From Isochrysis galbana (taxonomy: Eukaryota > Haptophyta > Isochrysidales > Isochrysidaceae): DNA of 64,000 nt. Numbering within the stretch: position 1 is the first letter of the stretch; each line of letters opens with the position of its first letter. The position numbers and the translations under genes are program-made. The stretch lies in assembly GCA_018136815.1 (NCBI GenBank), contig CM030931.1, positions 4,346,148-4,410,147 of the forward strand, in the 5' to 3' direction. Shown here in pieces: positions 10,678 through 18,988 of the stretch. The notes below the pieces were generated by a model. It was not told the origin of the DNA and made no database searches. It saw nothing but the letters and a program-made list of their open reading frames with translations.

Positions 10678-12194
10678 TCAACCATACTCGTCTTGCATCT
10701 GGTTTTCGAAGGCCTTTTCGGCGCGCTCGTCTGCAAGGGCCTTTGCGCGCTCAAACGCCTTTTGTTCCAAGGCGTCGATGTCGATACGCACGCGCTTGGA
10801 AGCGTGGACAGCGAGGTTGTCGAGTGGGACAACAGCCGCGGGGCAAAGCTCTGCAATCAGCCGACCCACGCGTGACTGGTCGAGCAGCTCAAGGTCGTTG
10901 ACGTCACGGTAGAACTCCTCCTTCTCCTCGAAGGCGGGGAAGCCTTCCCGCTCCGGCGCACGCTGCCCGCGCTCGCGTGGTGCCGGCGCATGCTTAAACT
11001 GCTTAATGCGGAGCTCGAATCCCAGCTTCACAGCCTTGGCGCACACGCCCACGGCGGTGCGCGGGCCGTTGAAGGCGATCGCATTGTTGCATACCTGCTT
11101 CACCTTGTCTTCAAATTCCTGCAGCCAAGCATCCCCGTCGGAGCCCTCGTCGCCATCGTCGGCCGATTGCTGATGTGCTTCGAGCCATCTCTTAATAGCG
11201 TCGAGATCGCATGGCTTCGAGGGCGGGCGCATCTGGTTGGCGAGAAAGTTGACGTATTCCTCGCCGAGTGCCTTCCAGTCCTCCTCGCGCCGCATCCACT
11301 CCGAGAGCGGTGAGCGCCGGATGTCGGCGAGTAGCAGCTTGGCACGCAGAAGCTTAGGGCATGGCGGCGCCTCCTGGTTAAGCTGGTCGTGAAGCTCGGC
11401 CATCACCTTCTCGAAGTCGCGCGCGAGCACGGACGCTTGGTCAAAGACAGGGATGGGCTTGTTCTTCATCACTTTCTTGCCAAGCTTGACTGGGTCATTG
11501 AAGAAGAGCGCGTTCTTCCACACCTGCCGCACATCGGCTGCGAAATCCTCGATGTACTGGTACGCCTTTTCGTCCCAGTCGCGCTTCCGGTCGAGCTCGA
11601 GCTTGTCACGGATCGTGCCAAGATCCATTGGCCTAAGGATCTCAATAGGGTAGGTCGGCAGCGAGAGCGCGACATAGTCCACCGGGACGTTGAAGAGTTC
11701 CTTACAGTACTCGCGTGCCATCAGCCGCTTGAGCACACGGCTCACCTGTATGGGGGAGAGGGTCCGCTAAGTCGACAACAAGAGCCCTTTGCAGGCCATC
11801 TAGTCGACAGACAAGACGATCATTGCCACCTTACTACCAGGAAACACCGAATCACACGATGCACCCTTCACGCACGTGCACACCGTCACTTATAGTACCG
11901 CTTGCCCTCGCAGCCGTCGCATTCGTCGTCGGCGTGTAGAGGCAGCCAACTCCACGTACACAGTCCACCCACATCCTCTCCGCGACCGCACCGCCTGGTC
12001 CATCCTTCCTCTGCTCAGCCCCTGCGCATCGGTCCAAAGCCTTCCACCGCCCCCATGCCCCCCTCCGCCGCCCTGCACAGCCCCGCGCGAACCTCGTTGG
12101 TGGTGGACTCCGTCATGGGCATCAGCACATGCTGCGGCGGCAGCCGAGTGCTCTGGAATGGGTCGTACTTCGGTGTCTTCGAGCTGCTCGCCAT
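10678..12194 (-). CDS. BET-like protein with two bromodomains and a NET-like tail
   Basis: Two exons (12194-12093 and 11745-10678, phase 0, GT-AG) encode 389 aa. The first is MASSSKTPKYDPF...; the second begins at a CAG acceptor. Bromodomain 1 (about residues 42-150) has FNVPVDYVALSLPTYPIEIL, PMDLGTIRDKLE and the acetyl-lysine Asn in NALFFNDP. A divergent second bromodomain (about 185-290) has EYVNFLANQMRPP and NNAIAFNGP. The C-terminal DLELLDQSRVGRLIAELCP segment resembles the NET domain of BET proteins. The tail is Glu/Ala-rich with basic patches. Family knowledge implies a nuclear reader of acetylated histones acting in transcription; this is inferred, as the second bromodomain is weak. 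Confidence 0.85.
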
Positions 12195-12600
12195 CGGGCC
12201 GCAAGCGGACGCCGGACGGTGAAGCGAGATGAATGGAGGCGGGCGGGGGGGGGCGGCGAGGAGGCGCTCCCGTTAGTTCGCGCCTGCGATGGGTGATGGG
12301 TGTGAAGGAAAGAAAAAATGCCGGCAGGCGAGAACCAACAAAGGATCTGCAGCAATGTTACTGTCACTAATTATGAGAACTAGCTCCTTGCTTCCCACAG
12401 GCATCACTGATGCGTTGGGTGAAGATGGGAAGCTACGGGCAGGGACACGTGGGGCCCTGGCCGCCTCCCACGGGTCCCTCCCGAAGCTTCTTGCCGGCGG
12501 CGACCCACCCGATGCGATCCAGGCCGGAGCAAAGCCCACGGGCCCGGGCGGCAAAGGGGGCAAGCAGCCAAAGCCGACCACAGCAAGGGCGAGTGGAACC
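12195..12600. other. Intergenic, no gene seen
   Basis: Region between the bromodomain gene start and the retroelement relic. ORFs are short and have no family motifs. It could contain the remaining 3' end of the retroelement, but I see no tail or duplication. Confidence 0.4.
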
Positions 12601-12601
12601 A

Positions 12602-13990
12602 CTACAAATGCACTCGCCGACGCTTACGACCGCGCGCGCGCGGACGATCGGAGCGACGGCTAGCAGAGGAACCGACCTCAGCAACCACGGAGTCGTACAC
12701 CGCACGCCAGGAAAGGAGAGGAGGAACCACCGCGCACACGGGGGTGGACCGGAAAAAGCTAGCGAGGTCTGCCGTACCACCCCGAGAGGGCCAGTCGGCA
12801 ATGTTAGCCGAGGAACGCACATATTCGAACCAAACGTCCACGCGGGATGCCAAGACAACCGCCCAAAAGGCGTGAACCAAGCGCGCCGAGTCGACGGACG
12901 AGGAGTAGCCCTTGACCAAGGCACCCAAGGCGGACGAGTTGTCAATGAAGTGAAGGACCCGGCGGCCCGACAAAAGCCCTCGAAGAGAGAAGTAAGCCGA
13001 GACAGCCGCAAGTATCTCAAGCTGGTTGACGTGCTGAGCGCGAGCCGCCAACGAAGACAGGAGAGCATCACCCGCTCGAGACGACATGTGAAACCACTCT
13101 CCGGGAGGCAGGTGCACCCCACGAAAAAGGACGCCCGAGGCGGAAACGTCCTCAGCCGGCACGAATACGACGAAGCCGATGCCATCGGGAACTGGCGCAC
13201 TAGGCTCCCACATAGCGTCGGACCAAATGACGACCGGGCGAGAAACCGGGCGCTCCGGGCGGGCGAGACGGAAGAGGTGCGGCCGGAGCCGGGGAGACCC
13301 ATCAGGCCCTGCCAGCATGTGTAAGAGAAAAGACAAAGACTCTCGCGCCGACTCAGAAAGGGGGGCGTCCGGGTGCATCGCCGTCAACGCATGCAAGGGC
13401 TGAAGAGCAGCCCGGCCAAAGCGGTGGGCCGACCACGAGAGGACAAACTGCAAGCGTCCCACCAATTTCGAGAGGCCTACGCACCGGTTCAATGCCAGCA
13501 ATGCCAGAGCGCCACGAAGTTCCGCTACCGTCTTACGGAGGGAAGCATCAGACACGACCGACGTGACCACCCGCTCCGCAGCGAAGCGCGAGAAGTTGTG
13601 GAAGAAGCCGAGGAAGACGCCGGACCCCGCGGGCGCGACAGACTTGCCTTGCCCGAGCGAGGCCCCCGCGAAGGGGAACCCCAAGAGGGAAGCATACGAC
13701 CGCAGAAGGACCTGACCACCGGCTGCGAAGTCCGGGTCCACGACGCAGAAGTCGTCGAAGTAGTGGCCTAGCACTAGGCACAGAAGGCGGACCGCCGAGC
13801 GCGCAAGAAAGGCGCTCAAGCGATTGAATTGGACAACCGCCGATTTGAGCCGTTCTAAATATCTCTTAAATTGAGTGTTTATGTAGTTGTCGGCCTTAGA
13901 TGAGACGCAGGGAAAAGCGCTGACACGGCGCCTCCTCGGGGGGGGGGGGGACGTGCACCGCGGGAAGCAGAGAAAAAAAGTTGTCTGCAT
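12602..13990 (-). mobile_element. Truncated retrotransposon: reverse transcriptase + RNase H ORF
   Basis: An open frame of up to 462 codons carries the catalytic RT box HYFDDFCVVD, the following FAGASLGQGKS and GSGVFLGFFHNFS segments, and a fused RNase H domain. The RNase H part has VIWSDAMW, QLEILAAVSAYF, LHFIDNSSALGALVKGYSS and SSANIADWPSRGG, with acids in the expected order. No integrase follows. RT directly joined to RNase H without integrase is typical of DIRS/Ngaro-like elements with a tyrosine recombinase, but no recombinase is visible, so the class is inference. The N-terminal RT fingers are missing and the nominal start codon is arbitrary, so the copy is 5'-truncated. The ORF is uninterrupted, implying recent insertion. 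The plus-strand ORF opposite is a shadow. Confidence 0.85.
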
Positions 13991-14019
13991 TTAATTTTAA
14001 AATACTGCTATATACAACT

Positions 14020-14085
14020 GTGGACATTCGATCGCTCAAATCGACTGATGTCCCACGTTTGACGGAACGACACCTAAGCTGACCG
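14020..14085 (+). repeat. Short dispersed repeat shared with 24.62 kb
   Basis: GCTCAAATCGACTGATGTCC, ACGTTTGACGGAA and CCTAAGC here correspond to GCTCAACTTGAGTTATGTCC, ACATTCGACGGAA and CCTAAGC at 24620-24685. Function unknown; it sits just upstream of the RT relic, which makes it a candidate 5' region of that element. Confidence 0.5.
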
Positions 14086-14400
14086 CGCCCGCGGGCGGGG
14101 GGGCGAGACGCCCCCAGTGCCCAAGCTCGCGACGCTCCTCCGCGCAAAGCCGCACATCCGGGGGGGGGCGCCGGAGAGATCCCCCCGCAGCTGGGCCACG
14201 CAGCGGGACCGCCCTGGCCCCGACCGGCCAGGCGTCGGACCCGCCGGGGCCCGGAATGGCGCAGCGCGAGGAGGGGAGGGCCAGGGAAGAGGAGGCCCTG
14301 GCGCCGCCGCGCGCGCCGCGAGGGAGAGAGAAGGGAGAGAGAGCGCTCTCCGTCGCGGCCGCGGTCCTACAATTAGTTGACTACCGCAAGCGTTGAGAAC
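14086..14400. other. GC-rich low-complexity intergenic DNA
   Basis: Very GC-rich, purine-biased sequence with several runs of G. Part of it vaguely resembles the core of the 750-bp elements (GGGCCGGGGCC-like blocks) but not enough to assign. Confidence 0.4.
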
Positions 14401-14404
14401 GTCG

Positions 14405-14670
14405 CTCTCGCCTCAGAGTTTTCTGGTTGTCCTAGTTTAATCCTAGTGCTGAGGGACCGTGCCTCATCGCCAACGGAGCCCTTTCCTACCCCGTGATGGG
14501 GTGTGTGCGCGGTTGGTGCATGGCTCGTCCGGTGTTTGTGGCTAGGGATGCTAGCCAACAAGACTTCTCACAAGACTACAATCTTCAACGTGGTGGTACC
14601 CCCGCCGAGAGACCACCCCAGCTTCTACAACAATAGCAATAGCGCGCTCGACGACGCCGCTCAAGGCTGC
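14405..14670 (+). repeat. Dispersed repeat D, second copy
   Basis: Carries CAGAGTTTTCTGGTTGT, CTAGTGCTGAGGGA and GCGCTCGACGACGCCG in the same order as 9868-10293. Together the two copies flank the bromodomain gene and the RT relic in direct orientation, 4.5 kb apart, but they are too diverged and unequal to call LTRs. Confidence 0.6.
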
Positions 14671-15500
14671 CTCGTGGCGCCCTCGGTCGCAGGTCGAAGT
14701 TGGTTTCTCGAGCCCTTGGTGTTTTTAGCGGTTAGCGTCTTTATTAGTTTTTGCGATACTTATACTTACGTAGTACACGTTCAAGTCCATGAAAACACAT
14801 AGATGTCACATAGTGAAAATATATTGCTGTGCGTATGCGTATAGAACCAGGATCTTTGGTCCGGGTCCACTGCCAATGCCCATGATTTCGTGTTTCCGCA
14901 TGAGCATGAAGGCCATGGTAAAATAATACCGGAGGGGGACCTGAAATATATTTCCGCACGGCCGTAAGAGTCAGAGGCCTGAAATCGGGTATTTTTGGAA
15001 AAAAATTTTGCCGGAAGACCGAAGACCCCCGTTTTTATTGCTCATCTTCCGTACCAGAACCTATAGGGAGCTTATTTAGGCCTTTGTTTGCCCATTACCA
15101 TTACAGATGGTGCCCTCCGCACCCCCCTAGTGAGTGACCGGGCTAGAGCTTCTAAAAACCAAGCGTCATAGACGAATTTATGATAGGGAGGACTGCCCAG
15201 GCCTAGGAGGGGTCCCATTTCACATCCGGAGGCCCCCTAGGGCCCTCCTAGGGCCTCTGGGGGCTCCCAATGTAGCCATAATGTACTAAAAACATGTTGA
15301 CCATCCTCCTGGAGGACTAGGCACCTACTAGGGTTTAAGTTCATGTACTTTTATTCTATGTTCGACATAGTTGCCCGAAAGCTCAAGAGATCTGATCCCT
15401 CCGTATCCTGTGGGTCGTCCGTCGTCGTCCTCTCTACTCCTAACGATCCCCGCCAAGGGAGAGAGGGAATGCTTGTGTGGCGAGAGGGGAGAGCAGCAGA
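14671..15500. other. Intergenic, AT-richer, with an inverted-repeat cluster
   Basis: No gene recognised. Around 15225-15270 the sequence is a dense palindrome built on AGGCCC/GGGCCT and CCTAGGG blocks, flanked by CTAGGAGG/CCTCCTGGAGG-like steps. It may be the centre of a foldback element, but no clear ends were found. Confidence 0.4.
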
Positions 15501-15584
15501 GGATTTGCGATGAGAGAAATATAGAAATTGGAGGATGCGCCAGCGACGCGAGGACTATTTTACTTTAGAGAGCGAGAGAGAAAA

Positions 15585-15655
15585 AGAGAAGTCTACGCAG
15601 AGAGAGAGAGGAGAGAGAGGGGAGAGCGAGGGGAGAGCGAGAGAGAGAGAGAGAG
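15585..15655 (+). repeat. GA microsatellite upstream of the RRM gene
   Basis: An interrupted (GA)n tract lies 80-150 bp before the ATG at 15732. The upstream open frame through it is low-complexity read-through, not protein. Confidence 0.85.
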
Positions 15656-15731
15656 GAATTTTTTTGTTCGCGCGTCGCCCTCGCTGCTGCGAGAGTCGCA
15701 GCTCGCAGTCCTCGCGACCCCTTCCCCACTC

Positions 15732-16457
15732 ATGGCGGCGGCGCGTTCTCTGTGGCCGCTCGCTCTCCTCGCCCTCGCGCTGCGTGGGGCGGCCGCACTG
15801 GTGGCGCCGCCTTTCCGGACAGTGCTCGAGTCACCGCGCGCCGCGCCGCGCGCGCTTCCAGTCGCGCACGCCGTCGAGGGCCAGCAGAACGTCATTACCT
15901 GCTCGAATTGTAAGGCGTCGTACGCAGTCGAGCCGGACGCGCTCGGCTCAGGAGCGGGCAGGCGCGTGCGCTGCTCGAACTGCGATCATGAATGGTTTCA
16001 GTCGGTTGCACGCCTCTCTTCCCTCCCGGACAATATGCACCTCGTCGAATATCCTCAGGAAATGAAGGATCGTCTGGCTGCAGGCAAGCCAGCTGAGATT
16101 CGCGCCAACTTCCGGGCCTATGTGGGTAACCTGCCGTTCGACGCGACGGAGGACGACTTGACAGAACTGTTCGAACCGTATGGCAACGTCGTCCGCGTGA
16201 ATGTGATGATGGACGAGGACGGAAGATCTCGCGGCTTTGCTTTCGTGAACATGGAGAAGGTGGAGGAGGGCCTCGCGGCTGTTGCCGCGTTGGATGGCAC
16301 TATGTTGTTTGGGCGCTCCCTCTCCATCTCGGAGGGGAAACAGCAATCCTCGCCGCGCGGGCGTGGTGATGACGGCGGTCGTGGCCGAAGCGAGTGGAGA
16401 GGCCGGGGCCGTGGTGGCTCTCGCGGCCGCGGCCGTGGAGGCCGTGGAAGTAATTGA
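15732..16457 (+). CDS. Zinc-ribbon + RRM + RGG-tail RNA-binding protein with targeting leader
   Basis: Single exon, 241 aa. The chosen ATG starts a classical signal-like leader (MAAARSLWPLALLALALRGA) ending in AALVAPPF, close to the aromatic-containing cleavage context of complex-plastid presequences, so plastid targeting is likely. Next, around residues 56-88, comes a four-cysteine ribbon: C-x2-C (ITCSNCKASYAV), a Gly-rich turn, then VRCSNCDHEWFQ, as in MJ0042/zinc-ribbon proteins. An RRM follows (about 130-205) with RNP2 AYVGNLPFD and RNP1 SRGFAFVNM. The tail is RGG-rich (GRGRGGSRGRGRGG). Predicted role: RNA binding in the plastid, possibly tied to plastid gene expression. The domain order is unusual, as this ribbon type is known mainly from bacteria. 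No introns. Confidence 0.9.
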   Translation: MAAARSLWPLALLALALRGAAALVAPPFRTVLESPRAAPRALPVAHAVEGQQNVITCSNCKASYAVEPDALGSGAGRRVRCSNCDHEWFQSVARLSSLPDNMHLVEYPQEMKDRLAAGKPAEIRANFRAYVGNLPFDATEDDLTELFEPYGNVVRVNVMMDEDGRSRGFAFVNMEKVEEGLAAVAALDGTMLFGRSLSISEGKQQSSPRGRGDDGGRGRSEWRGRGRGGSRGRGRGGRGSN

Positions 16458-16915
16458 GAATGCAATGGAGAAGTCGTGACAGAGGTTTATGCTACTACTA
16501 TGTGTATAGTGTGAGCAGTGACCGAAGGGTTTCGAGCGGCTTCTTCGGTAGATCATCAGCGGTGCTCCGCGATTGGCCCTCTGGGTGATGTGGCGCTAGG
16601 CGCATGGCGCATGATGGGAAAAGCGACCGCAAGACTCGGGTCCGCCATGTGCTAGTCTGTCTTGCCGTCGTTGCATGTGGCATCTTATGTGTGATTGCAA
16701 TCAGTGATTGTGGTTTGAGATTGGTGATAGGTGCTTTTGATCACTCGGGCGATTTGTCTTCTGATTCGCAATGGTGGGCCAATCGTCTTGTCATTATTGT
16801 AATGCTGTACCGCCAACTCGCTCAAACATGAGACGGTTGCCGTTGCGCCGTTAATCATTTGTCATTTGCGAGAGACCGAAACCTCAGGCCCCAGGCTCGT
16901 TTTTTTCTCCGATCC
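16458..16915. other. Intergenic, no gene seen
   Basis: 3' flank of the RRM gene. Somewhat AT-richer, with scattered short ORFs and no motifs. Confidence 0.4.
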
Positions 16916-17330
16916 CACCAACTAAATTTATACTCGGTTCGCCCATGGGGGGGGCACGAGTCCCCCCCCCCCCCCTACTCCTCCCCCACTGTCGGGGAGG
17001 AACCACCCACCCTCCTGGCATGCCCTTATCCCGTATGGCTTGCCAACTTAAGCTGCTAACTTGCGCCAGGAGCAGGAGCGGACTACACAGCTAAACCACT
17101 CTCTCCCGCACAGGCTCGCCTGGTTTTCTCGGCCTGGCTTGTCGTGGCCAGCCCATTGCTCCAACCCCTCCTCCCCCCTGGTCGACAGGCCGACAGGTGC
17201 AGCGTGGGGGCGTGGGGGCCGAGAGACCGCGCCTCCTCTCTCTGCCCCCTGGGCTGGCAAGGCGGCTTGCCTTCATCCTGTACCACGCCCTCCGCCCGGG
17301 GGGGGTGCACGCCTTGCATCCCCAGGGGTA
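16915..17330 (+). repeat. 5' half of a 750-bp hairpin-start element, degenerate
   Basis: Begins CCAACTAAATTTATACTCGG and continues CGCCCATGGGGGG, the GGAGGAACCACCCACCCTCC block, then GTCGTGGCCAGCCCATTGCT and GGTCGACAGGCCGACAGGTG as in the intact copies. The 5' hairpin is mutated (CAACTAAA/CTCGGTTC), homology fades after about 17300 and the 3' tail is absent. No target-site duplication found. Confidence 0.75.
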
Positions 17331-17555
17331 CGTACGGGGGCTCTATGCTCTATACCATTTTTAACCTTTACAATACAACATACGACGTTCGAACGTGACG
17401 TTCTTCCACTTCCACACTTTATCTTTATCCACATGAGTAGTGAGTAGCACGTGTACATGTACCTCGCTGTTGGCTATTGGCGACTCGCAATCGAGTGTTA
17501 GCCTGGTCACTCACTCTTTTTAACCACTATTTCCCACCTCCCCTGGCCAAACTAC
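17331..17555. other. Intergenic, no gene seen
   Basis: AT-richer spacer between two repeat fragments; nothing recognisable. Confidence 0.4.
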
Positions 17556-17559
17556 AAGC

Positions 17560-18153
17560 TGACATCATTCCTACCGCCAAGCGCGCGCCGCGGCCGCGCG
17601 CATTCGCCTGCACATGTTCCCCATCGCACTAACCCACCCCTTCTCCACAGAGCCACAGAGCATCCGAGCCGCAAGGAAGGCACCCAGAGCCAGCGAGGCC
17701 AGCGAGGGAGAGGCAGGGGAGGCCAGGGGCCCAGCCCCAGCCTCCGCTGCCCCCTGAGCTGGCCCAGCTGGCTCTCTGGGGGGACCCGAGGGTCCCTCCA
17801 GAGGGGGGCCATAGCGCGCGCGGGCATCGCACGCCGGAAGAGAACGAAGAGAACGACGAGAAAAGAACGACAAAAGAACGACACGATCTGGTCCGAGGAA
17901 AGGTAATACTCACGCTCGTTTACGATATGTTTACAGGTCGACACCCGATGTGACAGGCGGGCACCGCGAAAGCGCGGCGCCAGACGAAGAACGACCCAAG
18001 AGGCGGGGTCCACAAAACGAAGAGACAAAATAAGGTAAGCGACGCACGCGTTTACGTTTGTCCGTGGTTCCTCCCCCATGGCAGGGGAGGAGTAGAGAGA
18101 GGAGGGGGCTCGTGCCCCCCCATGGGTCAACCAAGTATAAACTTAGTTGTGTA
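17560..18153. repeat. Composite of two hairpin-start element fragments in opposite orientation
   Basis: Positions 17640-18058 match the subfamily-2 element at 43.97-44.40 kb in plus orientation (GCGAGGGAGAGGCAG core, GGGGGGACCCGAGGGTCC, then two GGTAA-N11-GTTTAC motifs at 17898-17919 and 18032-18053). From 18062 to 18153 the sequence switches to the reverse complement of the subfamily-1 5' end, finishing with the hairpin (CAACCAAG/CTTAGTTG on the plus strand). The junction implies insertion of one element into another or an inversion. Confidence 0.7.
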
Positions 18154-18514
18154 GATCAGGTTCTTTAATGGTAGTCCAGTAGCTGACAGCTGATATCAGT
18201 ATTCCCCCATGGGAGGTCGTTTGCCTTCATTTGGTACCCGGTCGGAAAAGGGCGCGCAGCCGCCCTTGCTGACCAAGCGACGTCCCCCGCGAGCACCCCG
18301 AAGGAGAGGCCGAGCAGCACCACGTACGCGACGAGAACGCCGTCGCCTTGGCTCGGCATAAGGGCGCGTCCCGAGAGGCACCGGGCGTGCCGCGCACGAG
18401 CGCGTTGAGCGGATGCAGCGGAGCGAGGGCGAAGGCGACGATCCCGAGCGTGTGGTGCGAGAAGGGGGCACCCACGCCGACGGCGAGCGCGACGCCGGAA
18501 ACGTTGAAAAAAAA

Positions 18515-18904
18515 ATGGACATACGAGTAGATATGCCCTCGAAACGACTTTTGATTGCCCTCGCGGTGGTCGTCGCCACCGTGGTCGCCGCCATCGTCGT
18601 GGCGTTGGTACTCACGAATAAGAAGCAGCCAGATAGATGTAAGGATGTGGATGGAGAGTGTGCAAACGATGGAGACTGTTGTCACGATCTCGTGTGTTCC
18701 GACCAAAAGTGCCGTACGGTCCCACCGTGTATCGAGAAACGGGGGGGGTGCAGTTATGACGACGAGTGCTTTGAAGGACTTGAGTGCAATGACAACGGAG
18801 TGTGTGACACGCCATGCCGCGAGCCAGGGTCGGTGTGTCAAACTAACTCAGAGTGCTGTGGTGAATACACGTGTAGTAGTGGTACCTGCAAATATGATGA
18901 TTGA
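18515..18904 (+). CDS. Membrane-anchored protein with three cysteine-rich repeats
   Basis: 129 aa from the ATG at 18515; an in-frame ATG at 18413 would only add a charged, low-complexity segment. An uncleaved signal-anchor spans residues 12-33 (LLIALAVVVATVVAAIVV). After it come three tandem repeats of ~25 residues with pattern C-x6-C-x5-C-C-x4-C-x4/5-C: CKDVDGECANDGDCC..., CIEKRGGCSYDDECF... and CREPGSVCQTNSECC.... Repeat 2 has Phe in place of one cysteine of the CC pair. The spacing suggests small disulfide-bonded knottin- or EB-like modules on the lumenal or extracellular side. I do not recognise a specific family. Acidic and relatively AT-rich compared with neighbours, no introns; foreign (for example viral) origin is possible but unproven. 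Confidence 0.75.
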   Translation: MDIRVDMPSKRLLIALAVVVATVVAAIVVALVLTNKKQPDRCKDVDGECANDGDCCHDLVCSDQKCRTVPPCIEKRGGCSYDDECFEGLECNDNGVCDTPCREPGSVCQTNSECCGEYTCSSGTCKYDD

Positions 18905-18988
18905 TTCACACGCACAGCTTTTAGCCCGTCGGACGCACTCGCCGGGTAGCCGAGGGGGGGGGGGCGGGGCGGTGCTCCTCCGACAATT

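Noticed and set aside
12410..13324. 304-codon plus-strand ORF
   Set aside because: Antisense shadow of the RT-RNase H frame; no family motifs and Arg/Gly/Ser-rich as expected of the reverse strand.
9860..14665. LTR retrotransposon bounded by repeats D
   Set aside because: Copies differ in length and content, no TG...CA ends or 5-bp duplications, and a normal two-exon gene lies between them.
18227..18841. 204-codon minus-strand ORF
   Set aside because: Overlaps the cysteine-rich gene in antisense; its content is incoherent while the plus frame has regular cysteine spacing.
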